Positions 26,446 through 34,517 of a DNA stretch of 64,000 nt are shown one piece after another. Each line of letters opens with the position of its first letter. The first letter of the stretch is position 1. The stretch covers positions 54,218 to 118,217 of the forward strand of contig JALFBN010000006.1 of NCBI GenBank assembly GCA_022772085.1. The letters run 5' to 3'. The notes below the pieces were generated by a model. The model did no database searches. It saw only the letters and a program-made list of their open reading frames with translations, and was not told the DNA's origin. The DNA comes from Porphyromonas sp. GTDB lineage: Bacteria > Bacteroidota > Bacteroidia > Bacteroidales > Porphyromonadaceae. A program made the position numbers and the translations under genes.

Positions 26446-26982
26446 TCAATGTTTATTCAGCCACTTTTGAACCCTATTCATCAAGAGAAATGCAGAGAGC
26501 AAACTAAGTACAGTAAGAACAATACCGATTACTGCCCATAATAACATCTGCAAAGGAGACAGAATAGATGCCTTTGCATTTTCAACAAAGGCATAGACAC
26601 AATATGGCAATGTCAAGATTGTGGTAATGATAACAGGTATATATTTTCGGTATATCGCCCATTGTGCAAGATGCACTATAAGATGGATGGAATACCCTGC
26701 AAATGCAGCGAACCACCATTGATAAGCTCCCAGCCATACAGAACAGAAAGAAATAGCAGAAATCAGCAAAAACTCATGAGCTGTACCAATGGCAAACGTG
26801 GCTGTAGAATAGTCAAAATGTCTCCTATGTGCAAGAAACTGCTCGAATTTCGGGAAACGCCTTTTTAATTCATTTCTATTGCTGCCAAGCCAACACCTGA
26901 ACATAATAATCTCCTCATATTCATGAACCATGAATACAACGGGGAGAAATGCCATTACCAATTCCAATTTCGTCATAACCAT
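26446..26982 (-). CDS. HXXEE-domain membrane protein
   Basis: A 178-residue membrane protein with the HXXEE signature: HEYEE (residues 20-24) in the first helix, plus further conserved histidines (RRHFD, AHEFL, IHLIVHLAQW). About five helices are visible. The motif suggests a metal-binding membrane site, but the biochemical function of the family is unknown to me. The gene is the most downstream member of a leftward cluster of four (VOC protein, small hypothetical, HEAT protein, HXXEE) in an island between integrase and HTH relics. It is separated from the HEAT gene by 44 bases. Local base composition looks more AT-rich than the Bat genes, consistent with transfer. Confidence 0.78.
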   Translation of the reverse strand: MVMTKLELVMAFLPVVFMVHEYEEIIMFRCWLGSNRNELKRRFPKFEQFLAHRRHFDYSTATFAIGTAHEFLLISAISFCSVWLGAYQWWFAAFAGYSIHLIVHLAQWAIYRKYIPVIITTILTLPYCVYAFVENAKASILSPLQMLLWAVIGIVLTVLSLLSAFLLMNRVQKWLNKH

Positions 26983-27026
26983 TTTATTGTCATTTTATCA
27001 GTAGCACAAAACTCTATAGTCAGACT

Positions 27027-27641
27027 CTACTTTAATAGCTTCGCTGCAAGTTTGTAAGTAAACGAAATTTGGGGATTGGACAAATCCCATTGCCGCACTT
27101 CTCGCCGTATCAATTCTGCGTGTTTCTTGCTTATATCCCTTAAAGCGTTTCCAATAGATTTCCGAAGATACTCACTCTCATGTGCTTTGTGCTTACTGAT
27201 TAGATTAATAGCCACAGATGGATTTTCTTTGAAGAACGGGCGACTTGTCCAAATCCTCAACCCTTCGGTTACAGCTCTGACAACATTAGGATTGTCGTCA
27301 TTTATCCACTCTTCAATAAGAGGTAAAGAGGCTTCATATCCTCTGTGTTTGCAAACTTCATCAAAAGCCTTTGCAAGCATTTCCTGCACACGCCAGTTCT
27401 CATCGGTGCTTACTTGCTCTTTCAGGAAACAAAGTGCTTCTTTATTCGTTTTTGCCAATCTTCCTAATATAGTTGTTGCCAACATTCGGGCTTGATAGGC
27501 TTCGTGCTTGGACAGTTCGAGGGCAAGTTCAAAACATTGCTCCTTTGAGTATGTGGAAAATATTTCGTCAGCTCCGTCAAGGATATGCTGAAAGCCGTGT
27601 TCGATCTCTAAAATCCTGCTTAATATATTATCTACGCTCAT
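27027..27641 (-). CDS. HEAT-repeat protein, AlkD/DNA-alkylation-repair-like
   Basis: An all-helical protein of about 204 residues. The open frame extends to a TTG at 27668, but the ATG at 27641 (MSVDNILSRIL) is the better start. The body shows HEAT-like repeats (YQARMLATTILGRLAKTNKEALCFL, NWRVQEMLAKAFDEVCKH, PNVVRAVTEGLRIWTSRPFF, EYLRKSIGNALRDISKKH). The NWRVQEMLAKAFD and NVVRAVTEGLR helices resemble AlkD-type DNA alkylation repair proteins. AlkD removes bulky alkylated bases, but many relatives have lost activity, and the catalytic residues cannot be confirmed by eye. It lies in the island cluster. It could equally be a scaffold HEAT protein. Confidence 0.65.
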   Translation of the reverse strand: MSVDNILSRILEIEHGFQHILDGADEIFSTYSKEQCFELALELSKHEAYQARMLATTILGRLAKTNKEALCFLKEQVSTDENWRVQEMLAKAFDEVCKHRGYEASLPLIEEWINDDNPNVVRAVTEGLRIWTSRPFFKENPSVAINLISKHKAHESEYLRKSIGNALRDISKKHAELIRREVRQWDLSNPQISFTYKLAAKLLK

Positions 27642-27720
27642 ACTTAAACTGCTGTTTCTTTCCAACAATCGCTACGACAGGTTTAACCCGTCGCAGCCAA
27701 GTAATCAGGAATTGGATATT

Positions 27721-27972
27721 TTACGGATTTACGTTTCCTCCACCACCACCTGACGGTTTAGGCTTTGCCGTTTTCTTCGCAGGTGCTTCCACACGCTCAT
27801 AGCTTACGTCCAAGAGCGTAAAGTATTTGCGTGAAGGAGAAAGGCGGACAACGGGCTTGGTGATGTGGATATTGGGGTTGAACTCCGTCTTACCTTTCTC
27901 CACGATTTTGCTCCGGAAAGACGATATGATGTCATATATCGTCAGTTCCTTAATGGTCTGCTCTTTGCTCAT
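27721..27972 (-). CDS. Small hypothetical protein with glycine-rich tail
   Basis: An 83-residue product when started at the ATG at 27972 (MSKEQTIKELTIYDIISSF); the frame is open further upstream to 28014 but that would overlap the VOC gene. The core (residues about 1-58) mixes helix and strand (NPNIHITKPVVRLSPSRKYFTLLDVSYERV). The last 25 residues are low-complexity (APAKKTAKPKPSGGGGG). I do not recognise a family. The ATG is 13 bases after the VOC stop codon, so the two are probably co-transcribed. Real-gene status rests on this spacing and a good start. Confidence 0.55.
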   Translation of the reverse strand: MSKEQTIKELTIYDIISSFRSKIVEKGKTEFNPNIHITKPVVRLSPSRKYFTLLDVSYERVEAPAKKTAKPKPSGGGGGNVNP

Positions 27973-27985
27973 TGCGTCTGACGAA

Positions 27986-28405
27986 CTACATGACGAGGTT
28001 GCCCTCGTTGTCAATCTTCCAAAAAGGATTGTAGGCTACTTCGAACACATAGCCGTCCAAATCCTTGAAATAGCCGCTGTAACCACCCCAAAACACTTTC
28101 TGCGCAGGCTTCACAATGGTTGCCCCGAGCCGTTCGGCTTCCTGCATCACTGCATTTACTTCTTCCTCCGATGTGGCATTATAGCTGATTGTCATACCCG
28201 AAAAGGATGCCTGCTGATAATTTAGCGTTGTGTCTTTTTCCAATTCTTGCAGTGGATATAATCCTAAAACTATCCCACCCAAGGGAAACAATGCGTAGGC
28301 TTCCTGACCTTGTTGCGATTTCTTCCAGCCTAAGCCTTCGTAGAAAGCCAATGCCTTTTGAAAGTCTTTTACGCCTAACGTGATTAAAGTGAATTTCTGT
28401 CTCAT
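27986..28405 (-). CDS. VOC-family (glyoxalase/bleomycin-resistance-like) protein
   Basis: A 139-residue cytoplasmic protein of the vicinal oxygen chelate superfamily, whose members include glyoxalases, dioxygenases and drug-binding resistance proteins. It has the two beta-alpha-beta-beta-beta halves: FTLITLGVKDFQKALAFYEGLGWKKS at the start, and SFSGMTISYNATSEEEVNAVMQEAERLGATIVKPAQ then WGGYSGYFKDLDGYVFEVAYNP at the end. The YSGYFKDLDGYVFEV segment is typical of this family. Substrate cannot be deduced. It is the first gene of the leftward island cluster and lies next to a frameshifted HTH gene. Confidence 0.85.
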   Translation of the reverse strand: MRQKFTLITLGVKDFQKALAFYEGLGWKKSQQGQEAYALFPLGGIVLGLYPLQELEKDTTLNYQQASFSGMTISYNATSEEEVNAVMQEAERLGATIVKPAQKVFWGGYSGYFKDLDGYVFEVAYNPFWKIDNEGNLVM

Positions 28406-28494
28406 AAGTTGTACATTATTAATCCACCACGAAGTTATTCATTCATAGCGAGGAAGACGAATAAAATGGCAAAAAAATGCCTCTTGTGAATACT

Positions 28495-28800
28495 TTATCT
28501 CCGACAGTTGTCTTGTAGCAGTTGGTTGATGTCGGATAGGCAATAGAGGATTTTCCCCGCAATTTGAGTGTAGGGGATAATGCCCTTGTCCCGAGTCTTG
28601 CAAGGTGCGAGGGCTGACGAAAAGCCGTTCGCAGACCTCTCGCCCCATGAGGTAGATTTCTCCCCCGAACAGCGGACGATGCGTTTGGGCAATCTCCCGA
28701 AGGTGTTTGCTTACTTCCTTAATGCCCGGAATGAGTTCTCGCTTCTGATGAATGGAGACAAGAAGCAGGTATTGAATACTACTCTCAATATAGCAGAACC
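28495..28800 (-). pseudogene. Frameshifted helix-turn-helix (excisionase-like) gene of Bacteroides conjugative elements
   Basis: Minus-strand codons read EIAQTHRPLFGGEIYLMG, then REVCERLFVSPRTLQD in one frame. About two missing bases then shift the reading into DKGIIPYTQIAGKILYCLSD and INQLLQDNCRR with a stop at 28495. The joined sequence matches the helix-turn-helix protein commonly carried by Bacteroides conjugative transposons, where the bridge normally reads LQDWRDKGI. The upstream part (to about 28800) is open but lacks a clear ATG. The gene is therefore broken. With the integrase relic at 26182 it marks the island as a decayed mobile element. Confidence 0.8.
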
Positions 28801-29169
28801 TAACAATTATTGGTGATTATGTCTGTTTTTTTCTTGTTAAAGACTTGCTATTTCTCTCTTTATTCCTAACTTGCACCTCCGAAGACAGGAGAGGTATTTT
28901 CTTTAAATAGGTGGAACTATTTAACGAGAGTTGTTTAAAGAATAGGAGGCATGTGTGTGGAATTTTGATTTTGCGGGCTGGATTTTTTTGATCAATAGTG
29001 TTTTTAGGGAGGTTTGATTCTTGATTAGGTTGTTTGCTTCCCTGTTTTTGTGTATGATTCGCTAACGATGAGAGTGCTTGGAAACTGAGAATAGATTTCT
29101 CGGTATGCTTGTGTTTGCCTTCTGACTCCTTCCATTTAGAATATTTGTTCAAACTAACTTTTATATTTT
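28801..29169. other. AT-rich intergenic region, right flank of the island
   Basis: About 370 bases with no supported gene. A leftward open frame at 28817-29152 has a lysine/serine/asparagine-rich, low-complexity translation without a plausible start context and was not accepted. A weak -7-like AATATTTG at 29140-29147 could drive the next gene. Confidence 0.4.
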
Positions 29170-31020
29170 ATGAGATCAATCATTCGCTTACTCGCTATTG
29201 TTTGCTCTGTTTGTACCATCTTCTTACCCAATGGACAAGCGCAGAGTCCTCCAAACAATATGCAAGAGCGCACCTTCAGTTACATTACTCCCGAAAACGA
29301 AACCGATCTAAAAGCAATAGGATCATCGGAAGCAGGCTATTATGGTCCCGGTATTGCAATTGGGGAAGAGACGGGACACCTGGATGCGGAGATTCAAAAA
29401 GTTCGATTTTATCTCACGCTTCCCGAGGGTGAAAGTGCGGCATCTTACGATCCGGAGGTGTATATCTACGATCAGGCCTCTCGCCTTTTTGTTTATCACC
29501 AAGCCGTTAAAAAAATTCAGACGGGATGGAATGAAGTTGTACTCAATACTCCTCACAAGATCACCCCAGGGGCTCGCCTCGTTGTGGGATATATGATGCA
29601 TCTGCCTGAGAATGCTTACATCTTGGGGGTCGATACCCGATCGTTGGCTGTCGAAGAGGGGAGCTATTTCTACTACCACAATATGAAAAATATGAGGAAT
29701 ACTGCTGCCCAAGGTGTTGGTAATAACGCGATCGAAGTGGTTCTTACCGAGTCACAAGAAGCCCATGATGCACCACAGGTATACCCATTCTTGGGCAAGT
29801 TCCTCGGTCTAAAATATCACAATGAATCTTCCCCTTTACATGCACTTGTACGCAATACGGGAGTTGCCACGGTAAATTCATTGGATATTTCCTATACGTC
29901 TGAAGATAAACATAGTCAACTCATACACGCCGAAGTTACCATTCAACCCGGTGAATATCGTTGGATCTCAGTTCCCGTGCTACTGAAGAGGGAGGGTAAA
30001 AGTACGTTCTCTATTGCATCGGTAAATGGAATCCCCAACAGCGCTCAAAAGAAATTATCTACTTTAAGGGTCAAAGACTTGGTTCCTAAAGCGACGGGGA
30101 TTCAGAGAAACGTCCTCGCCGAAATGTTCGTATCGGAAGAATACGAAGGTCTACCTAATTATTTGAATGGAGTCTCGGAGGTCTTGAAAGAAGCGGATAA
30201 ATATGGATTTAAGATTCACCGAGTTTGTTACCATTTGAAGGATGCTTATGCTACACCGTTTGCCAATCAGTGGGCAAAAAATATCAAACTGGATACTCTT
30301 GCAGCCATGTCGGTAGACCGTATTCCTGCCTTGGGATACCAGTGGATGTACATCTCCAGAGGATATTACGAAATGCTCGGTCAATTGGCTAAGCCCAGCC
30401 CATTTATGTTGGAGGGATCGGTGACAAAAAATCCAAATGATGACGAAATCACTGTAAACGTTACTGTTCGAGCGGTAGGTACACTCCCCGAGGATAAAGA
30501 TATTCGCCTCACCCTTTTGATGATACAGGACCATCTACCTCCGCTACTCCCTGAATTAAAAACGTTACCTGCTCACGATGCCGTTTACCGATGTCATCTG
30601 ACACCCACTGAAGGAATCCCCGTAAAATTCACGGCAGAGACTTTGGAGTTTCAACACACTGCGACATTCCGCTCACGATCTTTATGGCAAGGTAATCGAG
30701 ACAATGTCTCTATCATAGCTTTTGTATGCCAAAATCCTAATAACAAAGAGGTTTGGGAGCGTAATGTATACCACACCATTGCTATTCCCATGGGGAATAC
30801 TCTCGCTACCCCTCTAATTTTTAAAACCCCAAATTCACACACATTGTATATTGACAATGGGTACATACGTTCCGATCAACCGCACGCACTCTCTACAGGG
30901 AGCTGTCGCATCTATGATATGCAGGGTGTTCAATTATCGGAACCCTTGTCACGAGGTACCTATATTGTTATCTTGGCCAACGCTGATGGAGAACAAGAAA
31001 CATACAAACTCATATACTAA
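29170..31020 (+). CDS. Secreted Omp28-like protein with T9SS-type C-terminus
   Basis: A 616-residue exported protein. A signal peptide (cleavage near PNGQAQS) is followed by a beta-rich N-terminal half (residues about 20-290). Residues about 315-530 resemble the Omp28-related domain: RNVLAEMFVSEEYEGLPNYL, then CYHLKDAYATPF and VDRIPALG, a pattern that corresponds to a thioredoxin-like fold. In Omp28 the first part normally carries a CxxC pair, but here it is absent. The C-terminus (CRIYDMQGVQLSEPLSRGTYIV ... YKLIY) is a type A T9SS sorting domain, so outer-membrane export and surface attachment are likely. It is followed after 19 bases by a second surface protein gene. Function unknown. Confidence 0.75.
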   Translation: MRSIIRLLAIVCSVCTIFLPNGQAQSPPNNMQERTFSYITPENETDLKAIGSSEAGYYGPGIAIGEETGHLDAEIQKVRFYLTLPEGESAASYDPEVYIYDQASRLFVYHQAVKKIQTGWNEVVLNTPHKITPGARLVVGYMMHLPENAYILGVDTRSLAVEEGSYFYYHNMKNMRNTAAQGVGNNAIEVVLTESQEAHDAPQVYPFLGKFLGLKYHNESSPLHALVRNTGVATVNSLDISYTSEDKHSQLIHAEVTIQPGEYRWISVPVLLKREGKSTFSIASVNGIPNSAQKKLSTLRVKDLVPKATGIQRNVLAEMFVSEEYEGLPNYLNGVSEVLKEADKYGFKIHRVCYHLKDAYATPFANQWAKNIKLDTLAAMSVDRIPALGYQWMYISRGYYEMLGQLAKPSPFMLEGSVTKNPNDDEITVNVTVRAVGTLPEDKDIRLTLLMIQDHLPPLLPELKTLPAHDAVYRCHLTPTEGIPVKFTAETLEFQHTATFRSRSLWQGNRDNVSIIAFVCQNPNNKEVWERNVYHTIAIPMGNTLATPLIFKTPNSHTLYIDNGYIRSDQPHALSTGSCRIYDMQGVQLSEPLSRGTYIVILANADGEQETYKLIY

Positions 31021-31039
31021 CTAATAAATCGATCTAATT

Positions 31040-32233
31040 ATGCACAAGAGATTTACCTTTTTAGCTATCATTCTAACAATTACACTTGCATTAAGTTCCG
31101 TACGAGTTATGGCACAAGATAAGAAGCCGGGGAAGGATACTCCTGTGATCCTTGTAACGACAGCGACTGACGCTGCTGTGATCCTGACTGTATCAATGCC
31201 TGAAGATGGCTCGGGCGTTTGGATAGAAACGGCTCCGGGACAAATGACTCAAGTAGATGGGGAACCCGGTGTACTTAAAGGGGACAAGTACTATGTGAAT
31301 GGTACTACCGTCAAGGTGTACGGAGCGATCAAGACCTTTGCTTGCTCCCAAAATGAAGGAAATATCAAGGAGATAGATTGTAGTGGCAATCCGCATTTAG
31401 TGGCAATTTTTTGCAGTGACAACCAGCTCAAAAAACTAGTACTTACAGGGTGTACAAAGCTTCGAAATATCCAGTGTTACGGGAATGATCTCACTGAATT
31501 GGACACCAGAGGAATGAAGGATCTGAGTATGATAGAGGCTTCTAGAAATCAGCTCAAAACAATAGATCTCTCAGAGAGTTGTAATTTGACTTCTCTAGAG
31601 GTATTTGACAATCAGATCAAAGAACTCAAGGTTGCCCCCATGCCTCGATTGGAAAAATTCGACGTTGGAGACAATGAAATTGCGGGCAAACTGGATCTAT
31701 CGGCTTCCGTTGAGTTGAGAATGTGCAATGCCGAAAAGAATCAGATCACAGAGGTACAATTACCCGAGTCTGCCGGTCTTTGTATCGTTTATCTTGCAAA
31801 AAATCGTATGGATGATTGTGCTTTGAACAAGCTGTATAAAAAGCTGAATAGCGAGGATGGGCCTAAGAAGGTCGAAGTGGTCAATAACCCCGGGGTCGTA
31901 ACAAGCGACACTAAAATTGCAAGAGACAAAGGTTGGGAGATCGACGTCGAGGGTGATGGAACCGGTTGTAAAGGTGGTGAGAATCCCGATGCGTTGGAAG
32001 AGATCAGCAGTACTCCGCTCGTCGTGAGTACTTCTTCTCAGTCCGGATATATCTTGGTACAGGGTGCACAACCTCATAAGATTGTCAAATTGTATGATAT
32101 GGCAGCTCGCCTATTGCTCTCTGCGACGACTGATGCTGAGGGTAAAGTCATACTCAACGGCTCTAATCTTCGGGCTGGAAACTATCTTTTGGTGGCAGGT
32201 ATGCAAAATACGCTCTTCACATTCTCTAAATAA
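31040..32233 (+). CDS. Secreted leucine-rich repeat protein, InlJ-like, with T9SS-type C-terminus
   Basis: A 397-residue surface protein. A signal peptide (ending near VMAQD) leads to a short beta domain (VILTVSMPEDGSGVWIETAPG) and then about eight leucine-rich repeats of roughly 21 residues (IKEIDCSGNPHLVAIFCSDNQ, LTELDTRGMKDLSMIEASRNQ and so on), resembling internalin J-type proteins of Porphyromonas gingivalis. The repeats end in a cap, KIARDKGWEIDVEGD, that recurs in two other proteins of this window. The last 60 residues (IVKLYDMAARLLLSA ... AGNYLLVAG) form a T9SS type A sorting domain. Such proteins often act in adhesion or biofilm formation, which is inference here. A terminator follows. 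Confidence 0.82.
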   Translation: MHKRFTFLAIILTITLALSSVRVMAQDKKPGKDTPVILVTTATDAAVILTVSMPEDGSGVWIETAPGQMTQVDGEPGVLKGDKYYVNGTTVKVYGAIKTFACSQNEGNIKEIDCSGNPHLVAIFCSDNQLKKLVLTGCTKLRNIQCYGNDLTELDTRGMKDLSMIEASRNQLKTIDLSESCNLTSLEVFDNQIKELKVAPMPRLEKFDVGDNEIAGKLDLSASVELRMCNAEKNQITEVQLPESAGLCIVYLAKNRMDDCALNKLYKKLNSEDGPKKVEVVNNPGVVTSDTKIARDKGWEIDVEGDGTGCKGGENPDALEEISSTPLVVSTSSQSGYILVQGAQPHKIVKLYDMAARLLLSATTDAEGKVILNGSNLRAGNYLLVAGMQNTLFTFSK

Positions 32234-32282
32234 CGGGAGCTCTCCATCTCCCTTTCTTCCCTAGTTGGAAGATTATTGTATG

Positions 32283-32327
32283 GATCGGACTGTCGATACT
32301 TTGTTATCGGGCAGTCTGATCTTTTTT
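32283..32327 (+). terminator. Terminator after the InlJ-like gene
   Basis: Arms GATCGGACTG (32283-32292) and CAGTCTGATC (32312-32321) pair with one G:U, followed by TTTTTT. Part of the left arm lies in a 19-base sequence repeated at 40075-40093. Confidence 0.75.
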
Positions 32328-32427
32328 ACTATCCATTCGTGTTCAATCGAATGTGCGTCGCCTTTGGAGGTGATAACCGTAAGGTCAAAAAGAAAATACA
32401 GCCATCTGAAAGGGAGGAGGCAACAAA

Positions 32428-32511
32428 AAAGAGACTGAGCGGCCACATCGGGTTACCTAGTCTCTTTATTCTTTTAAAGGAAACGGGCTCTTGTCTTTCG
32501 TACAGGAGCCA
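32428..32511. terminator. Two hairpins between convergent genes (ksgA side)
   Basis: AAAGAGACT/AGTCTCTTT (32428-32436 and 32459-32467) is flanked on the left by a run of A, giving a U-run to leftward ksgA transcripts. A second stem GGCTCTTGT/ACAGGAGCC (32487-32495 and 32503-32511) lies nearer the ksgA stop. Confidence 0.6.
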
Positions 32512-32526
32512 TCGGGAGAGTATTCT

Positions 32527-33321
32527 CTATTGGAGCGTCTTGATATAGTCTTCGGTTAATCTGATAAAATCTTCCACATCAAGTCGCTCAGCCCGAAGTG
32601 AGAAAATTGGATCGGAGAAATCGTATCCCTCGGGGAAAAGTGTCCGCAATGAGTTGCGAAGAGTCTTGCGGCGCTGCGAAAAGGCTGCCTTTACCACCTT
32701 CTTAAACAGCCCCTCATCCACAGGCAACTCACGTCTATCGTTGCGAACCAATCGGAGTACTCCCCCCTTTACCTTTGGAGGAGGATCGAAGTCCAATTCA
32801 CTCACGGTAAAGAGATATTCGCAGTCGTACCAACAGCGAAGCAACACTGACAAGATTCCATAATCTCGCCCTCCAGGGGGAGCTGTCAACCGTTCGGCAA
32901 CCTCTTTCTGAAGCATTCCAGCACAGCACGGTACACGATCTCGAAGTTCCAGCAAGCGGAAGAAAATTTGAGAAGATATGTTGTAGGGATAATTACCAAT
33001 CATCACGAAGGATGCCTGAGGTTGTCCCGGAATCAATTGCTCTTCGGGTAATTTTAGCACATCGCCCTCGGTAATCCGTTCACCCGAAGCGAATTGAGAG
33101 AAATTGGATTTAAGGTAATCAACGGATTCTGTATCAATCTCCAAGAGATAAACATCCAAGTTTAGATCCAGCAACTCCTGCGTAAGCATACCCATTCCGG
33201 GTCCGATTTCTAGGATAGGAAGATGCTGCCAAGGTAAGACACTCTCGGCGATAGCATGTGCAGCGGAGCGATTGGTTAGGAAGTGTTGCCCGAGGGCTTT
33301 CTTAGCACGAACTTTGTTCAT
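32527..33321 (-). CDS. ksgA: 16S rRNA dimethyladenosine transferase KsgA/RsmA
   Basis: KsgA dimethylates two adjacent adenines near the 3' end of 16S rRNA as a late step of small-subunit maturation, using S-adenosylmethionine. The product has 264 residues from the ATG at 33321 (MNKVRAKKALGQHFL, the family's usual start); a TTG at 33330 is less likely. Visible motifs are the SAM-binding LEIGPGMGMLTQELL, the acidic LLEID, and the catalytic NYPYN (NL/P-P-Y motif). The C-terminal domain contains FSQRRKTLRNSLR. The gene is transcribed leftward, back to back with the flippase-like gene. Confidence 0.95.
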   Translation of the reverse strand: MNKVRAKKALGQHFLTNRSAAHAIAESVLPWQHLPILEIGPGMGMLTQELLDLNLDVYLLEIDTESVDYLKSNFSQFASGERITEGDVLKLPEEQLIPGQPQASFVMIGNYPYNISSQIFFRLLELRDRVPCCAGMLQKEVAERLTAPPGGRDYGILSVLLRCWYDCEYLFTVSELDFDPPPKVKGGVLRLVRNDRRELPVDEGLFKKVVKAAFSQRRKTLRNSLRTLFPEGYDFSDPIFSLRAERLDVEDFIRLTEDYIKTLQ

Positions 33322-33339
33322 AGGCTGCAAAATAAAGTG

Positions 33340-33347
33340 TATATTTG
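33340..33347 (+). promoter_or_regulatory. -7 box upstream of the flippase-like gene
   Basis: TATATTTG (33340-33347) matches TAnnTTTG; a TTTG at 33313-33316 is four bases too far for the standard spacing. It lies between the divergent ksgA and flippase-like genes. Confidence 0.5.
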
Positions 33348-33434
33348 TAGCGTTAGCGGATGCTAAGATAGCCTTTTCTGCCGTAATAGAGGAAGTGAAT
33401 TAGAATATAAAGTACGATTAAGTAGCTATAAAAA

Positions 33435-34487
33435 GTGGAGAATAAACCACCACTTGCTTTAGAAGAAATAACCTCCAGAGAGTCCATTCGACGCAAAAAA
33501 AAGCGTTGGATCCGGTTGGTGGTATCTCTATTCCTCGGTCTCCTACTAATGGTGGTGATCTACCGAAATTTTGACTTTAAACAACTTGCCAAGGAGCTTC
33601 ATTCGGGGGAGATCAATTGGTTCATCATCGGGATTTCTATCTTAGTAGAGGCTCTTGGGAATGCCCTTCGCGGATTGCGGTGGAGATTGCAGACCATCCC
33701 TTTCAGCTCTCCGGCTCCACGACGACGCAATACCACACTATCGGTACTTGGTAGTTATACGATGAATCTGATATTTCCTCGTGCCGGAGAGGTGTGGCGG
33801 TGTGCTATAATCAGTCGTTATGAGTCACTTTCCATATCCAAATTATTCGGATCTCTTTTGATGGATCGTTTCATGGATGTGATCGCCTTGGGGGTAATCG
33901 TTATTGGGTCATTAAGTGGTTTTTCCGATTTTCTTGGAAGATATTTTTCAGAGCATCCCGATCTTTACCTCAAGGTATCGCATCTTGTTTCTTCTCCTCT
34001 ATTCTACCTGATTTTAGTAGCAATAGGGGCACTCTGCTACCTTGCCCTGCGTCTCTTGAAAAAAAACAAGTGGGGCGTAAAAATCCGTCAGAGTTTACGA
34101 GACATTTGGGAGGGGCTCCTATCCATCCGTACAATGCCCCACCGAGGGTTATTCCTCCTTTATACGATCGGGATTTGGGGATGCTATTTTTTTGCTTTTT
34201 ATCTCACTTTTTTTGCCTTTTCTTTCACGCAAGATTTGGGCATTAGCATCGGGTTACTCGCATTTGTCATGGGGACACTCGGCGTTGCGGCTCCCGTACA
34301 ATCGGGTATAGGTGCTTGGCATTTTATGATCATCACCACCCTTGTAGCAATGGGAGTTCAGCGCGATAGTGCTGCTTCGTTTGCCCTTGTTATACACACC
34401 TCCCAAACATTAGGTAGTGCTCTGATTGGGCTAATCGCAATTTTAGTTATACCTTTACTGAACAGAAACTACAATAGAATTAGATAA
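33435..34487 (+). CDS. Lysylphosphatidylglycerol-synthase-TM/UPF0104-type membrane protein
   Basis: A 350-residue membrane protein of the flippase-like family (lysylphosphatidylglycerol synthase transmembrane region, AglD/MprF-like). About eight helices are present. Signature segments are NALRGLRWRLQ (second helix end), LGSYTMNLIFPRAGEVWRCAIISRYE, LLMDRFMDVIALGVI and GVAAPVQSGIGAWHF. The catalytic C-terminal domain of MprF is absent, so it is more likely a lipid-linked transport or flipping protein than a lysyl transferase. The start is a GTG at 33435, since no ATG precedes the conserved part. It is followed 30 bases later by pepD. Substrate is unknown. Confidence 0.82.
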   Translation: MENKPPLALEEITSRESIRRKKKRWIRLVVSLFLGLLLMVVIYRNFDFKQLAKELHSGEINWFIIGISILVEALGNALRGLRWRLQTIPFSSPAPRRRNTTLSVLGSYTMNLIFPRAGEVWRCAIISRYESLSISKLFGSLLMDRFMDVIALGVIVIGSLSGFSDFLGRYFSEHPDLYLKVSHLVSSPLFYLILVAIGALCYLALRLLKKNKWGVKIRQSLRDIWEGLLSIRTMPHRGLFLLYTIGIWGCYFFAFYLTFFAFSFTQDLGISIGLLAFVMGTLGVAAPVQSGIGAWHFMIITTLVAMGVQRDSAASFALVIHTSQTLGSALIGLIAILVIPLLNRNYNRIR

Positions 34488-34517
34488 TAAACAGGAACAC
34501 GTAATACAATCAAGATT

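Noticed and set aside
28817..29152. 111-codon leftward open frame
   Set aside because: Low-complexity K/S/N-rich translation in AT-rich intergenic DNA, no recognisable domain or start context.
33322..33330. TTG at 33330 as ksgA start
   Set aside because: MNKVRAKKALGQHFL from the ATG at 33321 is the usual family start.
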